Notes: generated by a model from the letters alone, not told the origin. Shown: positions 1-11,625, numbered from the stretch's first letter. The stretch: 64,000 nt of DNA from Monomorium pharaonis (GCF_013373865.1 NC_050468.1:16108355-16172354); one strand, 5' to 3'. A program made the numbers and translations.

Positions 1-1640
1 TTCTGCGTACTATTTTTTATGAATATTTTTAATATGGTAGAATTTAATGTAAATTTATTGTAAATTTGAATTTAAAAAATGCGACAGTATATAGTCGATG
101 TTTATGTTTTTTCCATGTAATTTTCATTATCTTCCGCATGCATAGCGTTACCTGCAACGTTTTAAACGGTGATGCCACTACGTTAGTGCCACGTCTATTA
201 TCACTCGGAGTTTTCCATGATCCTAATGAGAATACCCTCATCCTTTTTTTTGTGTCGCTAGTCTTTTGATCTCAATCAGGGTAACTCACGTTTTTTGCAT
301 GTCATAGTATCGAAATTATTTTTACTAAAAGATCATTAACGAGACAATGTTTGTTTGATACTATCAATTTTATACATCATAAAAAAGACTGCATTTATTA
401 CATGGAAAATTGGATCCTGATGAAATGAACTGGTTTTCACATATGATGTGGGGTGTTTTTTTTTTATAATGTGGGATTAACAAAAAATCTCATAGACGCA
501 AAGTTTAGTAATGGATATTTTTTGTGTCTAATGTTCTAATGTATCAAAGATATAAAACTTGTATTTTGTGAGTACAAGTATGAATTTTTGTATAATGTCT
601 TTTACGATTTATTATTTCATTTTTTATTATTTTTTATTTTTATTATTTTATTATCTTTTACTTAGCATTGATTGTGCTTTAGTATTTATATGAAAATATA
701 TACATATACATAGTAACCTATTTTAAATTATGTATTAAGAATTAAGAATTAATTCTTAAAAAATATGAAAAAATATTTTATACAAAGATTGTATGATCTA
801 AGAAGAGACAAATAATAATAAAATTGATTTTCGAAGAAATTGAAAAAATTTTTTAAGATTAAATGATTTTGAATATTTTGTCATCTTTTGGAATGCTATA
901 TAACATTTTTACACAATATAAATTTTATTTTGTATACGAAAGTATGGATTTAAAATTTTGGCTGACCTTAATTTTTTGATATGTTTTTTCTGTTACTCTT
1001 TAAAAGTAATTTTTCGTACTTACATCACAGAGTTTTTATTGGACTGACACGGTTGTGCTATAATCAATATCTCTGCTCGAACGAATGGACAGAAGAAAGG
1101 GCAAGCCGCGGCGGTCGCGTTTGTCGGGTTTTAGCGCAAGAAATCGCAAATGCGGTTGCCTATAATCATCGGTAATCGCGGAAGGAAAGGAGAGAGTAAA
1201 ATAGGGACGGCTGTTAATACGACCGGTTACACCACTAACACCGCGATTGTCAAATTCCTAGAAGGTGTAACAACGTTTGTCTGAGTGACTTTGTTCACAC
1301 CATTCTTCGCACGATTCGATAAATGACAATTTACTACATCTAAAAATTCTATTATTCATCACATAATTTTTTTTTAACTCAGGGGAAAGAATAGTAAAAA
1401 AATTTATATTGTTGAACTTATGATTAAATTATTCTGAAATACAAAACGTGGATAAAATTTAAAAGAGGAACAACGGAAAAAGAAAAAGTATATTAACAAT
1501 TATGTAAGTATATTATCAATCGCTTTGACGATTTTAAGCATTATGCACTTTACAATTGTTAAATGAATAAATTATTTGATTTTATTAAAATTTTATTTGT
1601 TACATTGTGTTACAGCTAAATACTTTTTTTACATTAAATT
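1..1640. other. AT-rich non-coding DNA with one GC-richer patch
   Basis: No gene is recognised. The stretch is mostly A/T runs, for example T/A low complexity at 600-660 and an 18-base perfect palindrome TTAAGAATTAATTCTTAA at 742-759. A GC-richer patch at about 1070-1310 contains CCGCGGCGG and GACCGGTTAC; it has no long frame on either strand and could be a regulatory patch. The open frames here are short and look like chance frames. Confidence 0.6.
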
Positions 1641-1880
1641 TAATACTGACAGTATTTATATTTATCAATTAATTATTTATATATTTTGAGTATTAAAAAC
1701 ATTGTTATTAGTATTTCTATAATTATTGTAAAAACATCCAGAACTTTTAGAAAATACTTGGAATATTTATTTGGTTAGTTAAATACTTATTTTGTGTATT
1801 AAAATACTAGCAACAGTACTTTTAATATTTAAAATAAATAAATAATTAATTATTAGTCAAATAAATACTGTCATTATTGT
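1641..1880. repeat. Fold-back element, imperfect inverted repeat
   Basis: The left arm (about 1641-1722) and the reverse complement of the right arm (about 1797-1880) line up over roughly 80 bases. Both share the series GACAGTATTTAT, AATTAATTATTTAT and TTAGTATTT in the same order, with several mismatches. The arms enclose about 75 bases of AT-rich loop. There is no coding capacity. It is best read as an old palindromic MITE; because the sequence is very AT-rich, part of the match could be compositional. Confidence 0.55.
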
Positions 1881-3742
1881 CTTAGGATTTTGAACTAGAT
1901 GCTTTTAAACAAATTCTATTTAAATATTACGAATAAACGGAACAAATATCGAAGTATTTTCGACTTCAACAAATAGAGCGCTAAAATTTTCTCCTAAAAT
2001 TCTCCTTTGAAGTATTTTGTAAGACGTCCGTTTCCGAGCTGACGTACGTCAACATTTTATTTTAAACTTATTTTGAACTGCTCTTCTTTAACTTGTCTTT
2101 ACGCGAATAAATTTGCATGAATTCATTCTCCAGACATGCAATGTAAAGAGAAAAAAGGAAGATAGTCGTGAAAGTTTCGCACAGTCGAGCAGAACGACTC
2201 CACAAGAACACGAATGGCATTGCACTTAATTGTCTCGCGGCTTCTCAGGTTTCGTTCGGTATTCTTGCCTCGCGATATTTCCGACAGATTCTTAAAATCT
2301 ATTTTTACCTTTAATTGTATTAATTAATAATGATGCCTCGACTTCCCACGATTGTACGTTTTACGTTGGGCAAGTACACTTATGTTAAAATATTTTAATT
2401 ACTCTCACAATAAATGGCGGTGTCTTCCTGTTTACGACATTGTCTCCGTTGAAAGTCGACTTTATGCCGCGACTGTGAGAAGTTATAGATCGCTGGATCA
2501 CTTGGTTCTAAAATTACTTCTGCGTATAATTCTGTTTTTTTTATTTAACTAATAGAAATTTGACCCTGTTGCGTTTTAATTAATTCTGTTATAAGTAAAT
2601 TAAACTTTATTTTAACGAGCTTGATTAATGTTTTGCAAGAAAGAATTATTACTAAGCAATATATTCATGTAAGATAAATATAGCTATAAAAAAATATATC
2701 TATAAAAAAATATTGCATTCCTAATTAAATCGTGTTTGTCTGATGTTTGGTATTTTCTGCTTGTAACTAGCTTGTAAATGTAAATAGATATTTTTTTTAA
2801 TCACACCCTGGCAACATCAACGAGATTCACAAGAATTGTCTGCGTTTCTCTCTCGGTTACGTATTCATATATATACACATAAGAAGATTCGCTACCGATA
2901 GAAACTTGGAGAAGAAAGACGAATGACAATAGGGAATTTATGATTTACTCGATGAGCAAACAATGTGATCCTACATGTGAAAACAGGGAAATCCTACGGG
3001 ACGAATACGTCCCAAAGAGAAATGTCCATGAAAATACATTAGATGAAAAGAGAAGTCCTATCCGATGTAGTGTAGGAAGAGAGAGGGACAACGTTTACGT
3101 GCTCCTTGAACTGTTATGTCAAACACGTTCGACTACTGATTTCTGACTAGAGATAAAAAATCATATTTCTGTATAAAGTGTTGTCATATTTATTGGAATT
3201 TTTACAAGGAAAACAAATTATGAGTAAAAGTATTGTTTAAAAAATATTATTTTTTATATTATTGTTACATTCAAATTGCATCTCAAATTTTGAATGTCAT
3301 AACATAATTTTTTATTGTTAGAATTTTAACGATGCAAAAGTATTTTTTAAATTATTATTTGATACAGAAGCTTACTAAACTAATATTGAGTAAGTTTGGT
3401 TATATTTGCGTATTATGTAACATTATGAAAAAATAGTTTCACTAATAGAACGTACATTTGCCAACACATTAACTGTTCTAATTTTAACTTCAATAATATG
3501 TTCTTATATTCATCGCGAATCGTTGTTTGCATACGCGTAAACTCCTAATCGCAAGGAATAATTTTACAATTTTAAGCTGTAAATTCTCTTTTTTTAATCT
3601 ATTTAATTGATTGAATTTTTATTTTAAATTTATTTTTTTTATTATTAAGATAAGAAGTATAATGAGAAATATATTAGTTTTGTCGTGTTTTTAATTGATC
3701 AATACTACTGATTTTTACTTTGAAAACATTTAAGAGACAATA
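1881..3742. other. AT-rich non-coding DNA with a bZIP-like palindrome
   Basis: No gene is recognised. The perfect 12-base palindrome TGACGTACGTCA at 2040-2051 joins two CRE half sites (TGACGT), a bZIP-type arrangement. Moderately GC-rich sequence lies at 2140-2290 and 2820-3150; the short frames there show no recognisable domain. Confidence 0.5.
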
Positions 3743-3863
3743 GGCCTGTTCTTTGTCGCTGCACTGCTGCTCTCTGGTGCAATAAGTTAGAATAAGACAA
3801 ATATATTTTTTCTCATTCTAACTTATTGCACCAGTACAGCAGTGCAGCGATAAAAAACAGGCT
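3743..3863. mobile_element. Short palindromic MITE-like hairpin
   Basis: Two arms of about 55 bases are inverted copies of each other. The left arm reads GCCTGTTC, then GTCGCTGCACTGCTG, then TGGTGCAATAAGTTAGAAT. The right arm gives the same blocks in reverse complement, with a 2-base indel and a few mismatches. Only about ten A/T-rich bases separate the arms. The size and strong palindromy fit a non-autonomous fold-back transposon. No second copy was found in the window and no clear target duplication was seen. Confidence 0.75.
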
Positions 3864-5079
3864 TAATTACATCTGTTGGAATAATCCAGAACATTATCAC
3901 AGATAAATGTTCAATGAAAGATTAATTTACTCTTATTGTTAGTGCTGCAACTTATCTCGATTAGCGCTCAACATACGAGCCGTGTACACTGAGATAGCAC
4001 ATCCTTCCGGTAAATTGCTGCGTAAAGGCGTAGATCATGTTCGAAACTGATAGCCGGGCGTATTGCGCAATTGGCCACGTGCGTGTGGTTTCTACCACAT
4101 GCGATACGTTCCAGGGCAGCGTGGAGCAACGTAAGGCGGTGACTGCCGACATCTCACCATGTTTAATGCGGGATGCTTTGCGGGCGATGTACTATTTTAA
4201 GCTGAGATTTTTAGAAATATAGGTCAACAACGTATTCGCGCCGTCGCTTCTCCGATCTCGCGTCGACGGCACGGTGTCCGCGATGTCATGAAACAGTATG
4301 TTGTACGGCACGATCACTTTCTCCTCCATTTTTTATCTACTATAAAATGTTCTAACTTGGGAGTCACGTTTTTTCTGCCCTCTTGAGAACATGCTTGAAT
4401 TATAAACAACGTGTATTTTCGTTTATTAAGAGGTGCGGGATGGCAAACTACTTTATGATTTTACAATTGGCTCTATCCGTCTACAAAATTTTTTAAAAAC
4501 AATCGAACTTCTTTCAGACTTTGTTTTCACCAACAGATATCTAAGAACTTTAGCTCCACTGAAGCAAAACACAAGTTAGTTGACTGGTAAAGGGTCAAAG
4601 GCCAAGATTATTAATAATTTTTAACGATTTAAAGTTTTTTAAATTATAACGCCGCATTTTAAATTGTAACGCAACTTACATCTGTTGCGAAGGATTTATT
4701 TTTATTTGATTTAAATAGTTTGAAACAAAATGTAAAAAAAGACGAATTTATTATTTGCACTCCAAATATATCTAATATATTATTACATCTATTCTAGTTA
4801 TTTAATTATTTTAATAATTTTATTTAATTATTCAAATAGAAAACAACGAGTCTGCGGGATGATTTATACACAAATATTGAAATTATATTTTTCTAAATAC
4901 AAAATTACAATTTATTTTTCTCACAAACTAGATTGCTTGTCACATAGCGATAAACAAAAAGCACTTGTTTTTTTAATAATACTGTACCAGAGATATCAGA
5001 AAAATAGATTTGGCCTCCATACAATCTAGAAACACCTATCGCTTGGCTATATTGTTCTCACTCTCGTCTCATTTTACGT
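3864..5079. other. Non-coding DNA, GC-richer at 3950-4330
   Basis: No gene is recognised. The patch at 3950-4330 has short overlapping frames on both strands (about 60 codons each), typical of low stop density and not of a gene. A small direct duplication lies near 4635-4675, with TTTAAATT followed by AACGC in both units. The rest is AT-rich. Confidence 0.5.
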
Positions 5080-5652
5080 AACGTGCGGTGCTCCTAGCGT
5101 CAGTTATCCCCCGCTGGCACGTGCCGCGCTGGACCTGGCGGGTCTTAATCTCGTTAAAGAAGGAAGCGACCTAAAAAAAGAAACGCGCCGGAAGAAAAAG
5201 TCGTCGTTCTCATCGGGGTTTACTTACCTCCGGCAATTTATCGCCGGTCGATTCGGCTCGTTCAGCTATTAGGAAGGGACCGTGATCGCGCGGGATTTAT
5301 GTCAGTCGCTGCGATCGTCCGGCTGTTACATTTTTACGATCCTTCTCGCCAGCGCGGCGGAAGAGTTTAACAAGGTCGACAGTGGATCGTGATCTGGGAA
5401 ATTCGAGGTCCGTAAAGAATTTGATTGATCGGGTCGCGAACTTTCACTACATGGAGCTTCTTGTCGACCCTGTGATTCTTCGTTTCTTCATGCGCGACAC
5501 GCGTCGCAATCGTCAAAACGGCGGATACGCCAACTTGTTGCTTCTATGAGTTTCAACGTTTTTCATTACTGTGATTTTCTCTTTGATAGGCGTGCGTGAA
5601 TAGTGAATAGTGAATTTCCTACCTATCTCCTGAAATTTTCTAATCTTATAAG
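5080..5652 (-). other. CpG-rich patch with a minus-strand splice donor; candidate 5' exon
   Basis: This patch is clearly richer in GC and CpG than its flanks and runs up to the assembly gap. On the minus strand the sequence GCCGGAG|GTAAGTAAAC gives a consensus donor, with the last exon base at 5228 and the intron starting at 5227. The upstream minus-strand sequence (5229 to about 5550) carries stops in all frames within about 100 bases of the donor, so it would be an untranslated first exon and not coding. The perfect palindrome GGCACGTGCC at about 5117-5126 contains a canonical E-box. There is no transcript evidence, and a chance donor in a CpG-rich regulatory patch is possible. Confidence 0.3.
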
Positions 5653-6152
5653 NNNNNNNNNNNNNNNNNNNNNNNNNNNNNNNNNNNNNNNNNNNNNNNN
5701 NNNNNNNNNNNNNNNNNNNNNNNNNNNNNNNNNNNNNNNNNNNNNNNNNNNNNNNNNNNNNNNNNNNNNNNNNNNNNNNNNNNNNNNNNNNNNNNNNNNN
5801 NNNNNNNNNNNNNNNNNNNNNNNNNNNNNNNNNNNNNNNNNNNNNNNNNNNNNNNNNNNNNNNNNNNNNNNNNNNNNNNNNNNNNNNNNNNNNNNNNNNN
5901 NNNNNNNNNNNNNNNNNNNNNNNNNNNNNNNNNNNNNNNNNNNNNNNNNNNNNNNNNNNNNNNNNNNNNNNNNNNNNNNNNNNNNNNNNNNNNNNNNNNN
6001 NNNNNNNNNNNNNNNNNNNNNNNNNNNNNNNNNNNNNNNNNNNNNNNNNNNNNNNNNNNNNNNNNNNNNNNNNNNNNNNNNNNNNNNNNNNNNNNNNNNN
6101 NNNNNNNNNNNNNNNNNNNNNNNNNNNNNNNNNNNNNNNNNNNNNNNNNNNN
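5653..6152. other. Assembly gap, 500 N
   Basis: An uninterrupted run of exactly 500 N. The round length suggests a placeholder for a gap of estimated or unknown size. Frames drawn across it have no meaning. Confidence 0.99.
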
Positions 6153-6308
6153 TTTTGTAGCGAATGAAGCGATACAGATAACATTCATGTGACGTTAATT
6201 TTTTCAAGTACACATGTATCATCCGATATTTTTAGAGATCAGGGAATTACACAAATTTCTTAAGATTCTCTAATTTATAGTAATTTTTAAAATACAAAAC
6301 AGAGAAAT
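6153..6308. other. AT-rich flank between gap and microsatellite
   Basis: Nothing gene-like is seen in these 156 bases. The sequence joins the gap to the (AG)n tract, and that tract may be part of why the assembly broke nearby. Confidence 0.5.
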
Positions 6309-6361
<53 letters not shown>

Positions 6362-6366
6362 AGAGA
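6309..6366. repeat. (AG)n microsatellite, interrupted
   Basis: About 58 bases of AG dinucleotides with two small interruptions (AAAG and AGGA). Confidence 0.95.
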
Positions 6367-7344
6367 AGGATAAGGTCAATATCATTGACATACCACTTTG
6401 TTCTTAAATTAATAATATTTCTTATATATATATAAAACTAACAAATAAATTAAACATTATAAAGGTTAATAATTTAAACTTACATAACTAATATTACGTA
6501 AATATTTCTGCTATATCATGACTTTGATAGATACGAAACAAATTAGATTTAACGGTTTATCATTTACCGGGACATGTGGGTCGGTCTTGAGAAACATTTC
6601 ACACTTCTGCGCGAACTCGCGTAGATGCACGACAAGAAACAACGAATTAATATGCATAATTTGTCGAAACAATGGCGAGAACGGGGCTCGCTCTCGAAAG
6701 CGGGGTCGTGAACGAAACGAGTTGAACTACGACGTGGAACGGCAGACTCCCCGTACCGTCCGCCCGTGGAAAAGACTCCTCTATTGAGGTTTGTGAGACC
6801 TCAGGTGAAGAAGATTCTCCACCGGCATCATTACTGTGCCAACTATATAGGCGTAAGAACATACACTGCGCTTGGGTTCGTTGCACCGAAAATTTCACTT
6901 GGATTTGTCGAATGAATGCATAAACATAATGTCGCGCATATACTTCCATTACAACAGTTGGATTTTATTTTATGCGATAATATATACATTTCATTGCGTA
7001 ACAATAAGGACACGCCTCAAGGTGTTCATTCAGTATAATTATAATTATCTTTCTACCGGATAATAGATTCGCGTATTCGTTTTTCTATATATTGTTTTAT
7101 TTAAATTTGAGTATTTCTCAAACTTATATAAAAAACGCTAAATATATTATGGTTTATCTCTGTAATTACCTTATGGCTCTTGACTTTTGTATTCTGATTT
7201 AAAGATTCCATAACCATTTACTACCAGAAAACATGAAAAAGATTCATTACTAGTAAAATTTTACTATATAAGAATACAAACTTTACAATTACATCTAATT
7301 TAAATTAACGTCAAACTAAATTCTATTAAAAAGTATAACAATAA
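6367..7344. other. Non-coding DNA with GC-richer patch at 6550-6870
   Basis: No gene is recognised. The patch holds overlapping frames on both strands (89 codons plus, 100 codons minus) without a recognisable domain or good splice sites. A small hairpin TGAGGT...ACCTCA lies at about 6785-6804. The flanks are AT-rich. Confidence 0.5.
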
Positions 7345-7565
7345 TCTACTCTCTAATTACAATCAGTAAGAAATCAGTGAGATAGTGAAAATACACTGAT
7401 TTTCAGTAGTATACTTATAACATGTCAATGAAATAAATATATTGGTTTTTCACTGATTCTACAGTGAAAATTATTAAATTACAGTGAATACTCACTAATT
7501 ACCACAGTTATAAATGTACCGCTACAAATCAGTGATAATAAACTGATTGTAATTTAGAGAGTAGA
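7345..7565. mobile_element. MITE family A, copy 1 (about 220 bp)
   Basis: The ends are inverted copies: CTCTCTAATTACAATCAGT on the left, and the reverse complement of ACTGATTGTAATTTAGAGAG on the right. Both ends are flanked by TA, in keeping with a TA target duplication. The interior is non-coding and built from AGTGA/TCACT motifs. A second full-length relative lies at 49410-49620 and a right-end fragment at 15681-15758. The TA flank suggests mobilisation by a Tc1/mariner-type transposase; that is inference. Confidence 0.85.
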
Positions 7566-8490
7566 TAAATTTTATATTACTCATTATATATAATAATAAA
7601 ATAAATTGTCTCTCACACATGTTCCGCATGTGCGTTGCAATTCGGCAGATTAATTGCTGCAAATATCGTGCGCTTTTTTGGCAAACAACCAACGATGGTG
7701 ACTTAACTCGCCTTGGCGCACCCGTATCTTATCCGCGGCACGACAGTCGCATTACGAACCTAAGACAATGAGTCGCCATGTTTTTCTTGTGTCCTCGCAT
7801 GACGACCGAAACGGTTCTGAAACCCGGTGCCGTATAAGACCGTCGTCTTTGCTTCCTTCTATACACGGGCGCTCCCATCCGTGACGCCCTACCTTCGCTC
7901 GCATAAACGTACGGCATGAAATCTACGGCGACTCTGTCCAGACGAGTGATTTACAAGCAACAATTAGCTTCATGCTGCGACTAAAAGCGATATTAATATG
8001 TGAGTACACACATGAGTTAATATTCAGTGAACAACCATGCGCGAAAAATAACAAGCGCGATAGAAACAAATGCGATCAGGTAAAAGATAACAACTCATTT
8101 TCATATATTAGTATATAAATTAGCAATCGCAGTCGTGCTTTTATAGTAGTAGAAAAAAGCATTAGCGTGTTTACGAATGTTAAAGTATTAGATATATTCT
8201 TAGATTTTGTATTATGTGAATATAGAGCTTATCAAATATAAAAAAAATCTGTTTTTAACCATATAACAGCGTATTCCAGCAATGTTGCAGTTCCAACAAC
8301 TACAATATTTTAACTTTACGTTCTTGCTAAATTTTTTGTATGTATAGATAATACTCCATGTAATTCTAAATTAGATATTCTAAATAATTTGTAAGTTGTA
8401 TTATTAGTGTTTATAAATATATTTTATAATTATTATATTATATTATAAATATTATACTAGATGAAACACAATATAAGTAATATTTAAATT
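7566..8490. other. Non-coding DNA with GC-richer patch at 7610-7960
   Basis: No gene is recognised. The GC-richer patch has one short minus-strand frame of 62 codons and nothing conserved that I can name. From 8100 the sequence is AT-rich with stops in all frames. Confidence 0.5.
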
Positions 8491-8552
8491 TAAGATTAAT
8501 AATTTTCTTCTAAGAAATAATTAATTTCTTCTAAGAAGAAATTATAATCTTA
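8491..8552. repeat. Short inverted repeat (hairpin)
   Basis: TAAGATTA at the left end and TAATCTTA at the right bracket a stem that also pairs TTTCTTCTAAGAAAT with its inverted counterpart. The stem is about 28 bp with indels and almost no loop. It is AT-rich and of unknown role. Confidence 0.55.
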
Positions 8553-9210
8553 ACTGGAAACGTGTGTAATGTTATTTCTAATGTTTTTTTAAGATTGTAC
8601 TTCCTAAAAAATTATAGAAATCGACATAGCTAAGCAGTGCGTAATTGCATTCTCGCTTTCACTCATTTCTAAATCACTATCGTTGGTCGCAAGTGATCCC
8701 GTGAGTTGATAAAACAGATTATAGATCATTTTCTTAGGTTAATTTCTATCAATAAAACTTTGTTGGCAGTCGGTAAAACAGATAATGTATTACTATATAT
8801 GGTATTCATACTTTTATCTTTCTTTACCAATAGTCGGTATAAAGAAATTTATTATATCGACAGTAGTGTTTACTTACACAACTGTATTAGTTCATGTTTC
8901 TGCCACGGTATAGATTATTCGATTATTTGACATTTAGTTGATATTTTATCAATGTTTTTAAAATTTTAAGTTATTTTTGTAAACTTTGATTTTATTACTT
9001 TTAACAAAAAGCAAAACGCAACCTGTTACACAGTTATAAAATATGATAGTAATTTTATCACATATTAAACAATTATAAAAATTTTTTACACTTTTAAATC
9101 TTTAACTTAAAATATTTTTAAAAATATTTTTTAATATATTTTTTTAACAAAACTGTTTTTTCATTTATTCATTTTTTCTTGTATATGATGTAACTTATTT
9201 ATAATATATG
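8553..9210. other. AT-rich non-coding DNA
   Basis: No gene or clear signal is seen. One 74-codon plus-strand frame (8706-8930) consists mainly of AT-encoded residues and matches no family I recognise. Confidence 0.5.
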
Positions 9211-9990
9211 CTGGTCAATAAAATTAGCGCATACAAAAATTTATTTTCTCTAACAACAAATCGCGTTTGAAGATTACCTAAAAAATTGCATATCTTAGAG
9301 TTTTTATTTAGTTCAATGTACTGTAATGAAGAAAGATCCAATCACATCACTAAAGCAGAGTTTTATAATACGATTAGTCTCTAGTAATAAACACTAACGT
9401 TCTTTGATCATTTACTGCTTGTAAACGTTCTCATATGTTTATGCACCTCTCAATAATTTCCTGCGAAATTTTGTGCCAAAATTGCCTAAGCGCTTTTTTC
9501 AACTTATCAATTAACATTTAAAAGTACAAATTTTTAGTTTTTCATTGTTTTTTTTTTTTTTGCAGAGCGCTGTACGTTGATCTATTCATGAGTAATAAGC
9601 GATGAAAATCAAAATGACCTTTTTTTTTAAATTTTAATAATTCGGTCCAAAAAAAATCGCACAGCGATGAACAACCACTCAAAATAAAGTGAAAAGATCC
9701 CGCTATAAAATGCAAGTAACAGAAAGTTTTTATGATTTTTCCCATAGCAGGTGTAATGCAGCAAAGTTGCATAAAAGTTTTTATTTTGACGAGTCAAACT
9801 TCATCATTGTGCCGCTTCGTGAAAAAAAAAGATAATTGAAATCATCAAAATTCATCTGAAAGTAGAGAGTTCGAGCTTTAAAATGCTTTTTGGAAAATAA
9901 AAATGCGATGATTTTTCGTAGTGTTATACTTATTTAAAATTATGCAAAATTTTGATACAATTTTCGTATGCGCTAATTTTGTTGACCAAT
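9211..9990 (-). mobile_element. Tc1/mariner-superfamily transposon, internally deleted
   Basis: The two ends are inverted copies over about 28 bases. The left begins TGGTCAATAAAATTAGCGCA and the right, in reverse complement, TGGTCAACAAAATTAGCGCA, followed on both sides by TAC. Between them lie broken pieces of a Tc1-type transposase on the minus strand. At about 780 bp the element is well short of the usual 1.3-1.7 kb for a complete Tc1/mariner. The right end sits beside a (TA)n tract, so the TA target duplication cannot be read with certainty. The element cannot encode its own transposase. Confidence 0.85.
9374..9859 (-). pseudogene. Decayed Tc1-like transposase remnant
   Basis: A Tc1-type DDE transposase cuts and pastes its element at TA sites. 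Reading the minus strand, pieces appear in the family order but in shifting frames. SDE at 9859-9851 fits the second catalytic acid motif (usually FSDES). A decayed block near 9690-9640 resembles the WGCFS region. MNRSTYSALQ at 9589-9560 fits the 'G-x-MN...Y..IL' segment. KALRQFWHKISQEIIERC (within 9508-9443), then a TGA stop, then ERLQAVNDQR, fits the C-terminus. The N-terminal helix-turn-helix half and the first catalytic D are missing, because only about 130 bases separate SDE from the terminal repeat. The third-acid region (QQDNAPCH...PDLNPIE) is deleted between 9560 and 9508. Internal stops, frameshifts and poly-T insertions make it a dead copy. Assignment to the superfamily is firm; the exact family is not. 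Confidence 0.75.
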
Positions 9991-10016
9991 ATATTTTAAA
10001 ACATTTTATTTGATAA

Positions 10017-10029
10017 ATATATATATATA

Positions 10030-10102
<73 letters not shown>

Positions 10103-10108
10103 ACATAT
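10017..10108. repeat. (AT)n microsatellite
   Basis: About 92 bases of AT dinucleotides with a few G substitutions (ATGTGT, ATGT). The tyrosine/isoleucine frames in both directions here are artefacts of the repeat. Confidence 0.95.
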
Positions 10109-11164
10109 GAAAATACGACACATACCTTACATAACGATTTACGTTTATATGAATATAATTACAAATATTTTTTACATATGAAAACAAACAATTAGTTAAA
10201 ATTACAATTAATTAAAAATTATAGTTATAAAAAATTTGTACAAATTAAAAAAAGAGTTTACATAGATTTTTATAATAGGATATTTTTTAATTACATTATA
10301 CAATCGGTACATGTAATCGCATTCAAAGCCTATAATTTATATTTTGCTTATTTGAAATTAGTAATGACAATAATGGGGTCTATATGTATAAAATTACTTT
10401 ATGCAGTACTGTGAAATGAACTCTAACCGAATATTACGCCGTTAAATATCTCCACTGTAATTTTACTTTTTATGCATGAGTTTGTAGGAAATATTGGCCC
10501 ATTTTCCGGGTGCTCTAGCGCAATGTAGCAATTAAAATCATTTTGTTTCGCAAAAAAGTAGGCGACGAAAATGTTCGTTTTATTATCCGTATCCAATAAT
10601 AGGTACGTATTTCATAAAAGCTTAAAGGCAACTATGAGCACTAGCATGCGGAGAAAGCGAGTTGTATTTTCGGGGGATAAAAAATCTAGTTACATATATC
10701 TTGTATGTAATAACATATAACGTTTAATCTTTCCGTCGCGCTTGAGTACATAGGGAAACAACCGTTGCATAGTACGATTATAACTATTTACGTTAAAAAA
10801 TCAACTTAATAATTATTGTAAATCTTTTTAAAATGAATGGAAGTAAATTATCTGTTTTAATAAAATTCTAATTATTTATAATTTTATTAATTGTTATATA
10901 AAAAAGCATTAAAGTATTTAATTAACAAACAGCAGCTTTAAATAAATTAAATATATTTTAATAAATTTATATTTAAAAATTTTAATAAATATATTTTAAT
11001 GGATTTAGTGCAAGATGGACAAATTCAAATAATAACAATTTAATAAAGAAGGATATGCACATAGAAAAATATTTTTATTAAAGAGTGTAAAAACAGAGTA
11101 TTTTTAAAAATTACTAAAATGTTATGATTCTTTCTTGTAGTTTTATTGCTAATACTACATAAAT
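10109..11164. other. AT-rich non-coding DNA
   Basis: No gene is recognised. Slightly GC-richer sequence at about 10370-10770 has no long frame. The remainder has stops in all frames. Confidence 0.5.
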
Positions 11165-11204
11165 CTCAAACGACAGTGAGCTCTTGCACTCACTGTCGTT
11201 TGAG
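11165..11204. repeat. Perfect 16-bp stem hairpin
   Basis: CTCAAACGACAGTGAG (11165-11180) and its exact reverse complement (11189-11204) are separated by the 8-base loop CTCTTGCA. The stem is perfect and GC-balanced inside AT-rich DNA. It is shorter than a typical microRNA precursor, and I know no family that matches it. Confidence 0.9.
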
Positions 11205-11625
11205 CATTTTTCATTCCTGAACGCTCACCAAATATTTAATAAATTTTCAAAAAGCGGAGGAAGACTTAGTAATCCCTTTAGTTAGCGAATGAAGCATCTT
11301 CTTGTAGACTGTCCATGAGCGGACACTCGATGTCTAAGCACATTAACAGAGAGTTGGTCAGTTTGCCTTCATCTTAAAGCTCGTCTTGGTCAGGTAAATA
11401 TTGAAGTGCCTGCAAGATGTGGAGAATGCCACGAGCTAAGTGATTGTAGTATCATATATTAAGATTTATGCAAATGCATTTTGTAAATTATAGTGAGCAT
11501 GATTTTATACAGCAAAGTCAATAAATTATTTCAAATATTAATTAAATGGGGTAATCTGTTTAAATAGAACTTTTTAAATGGAACTTAAATGATTCTAAAT
11601 ATAGCAATGTTACTAGAAATAATTA

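Noticed and set aside
5513..6222. Long frames spanning the N run
   Set aside because: They consist almost wholly of unknown residues across the assembly gap.
9788..9802. Plus-strand FDESNF reading inside the Tc1-like element, like a transposase acid motif
   Set aside because: Several other transposase pieces (SDE, MNRSTY, C-terminus) lie in the correct order on the minus strand, so this is best taken as chance.
11240..11450. Possible non-LTR retrotransposon C-terminus (HLLVDCP, CGECHE)
   Set aside because: The match is a few residues only, has an in-frame stop and lacks the usual spacing of the cysteine motif.
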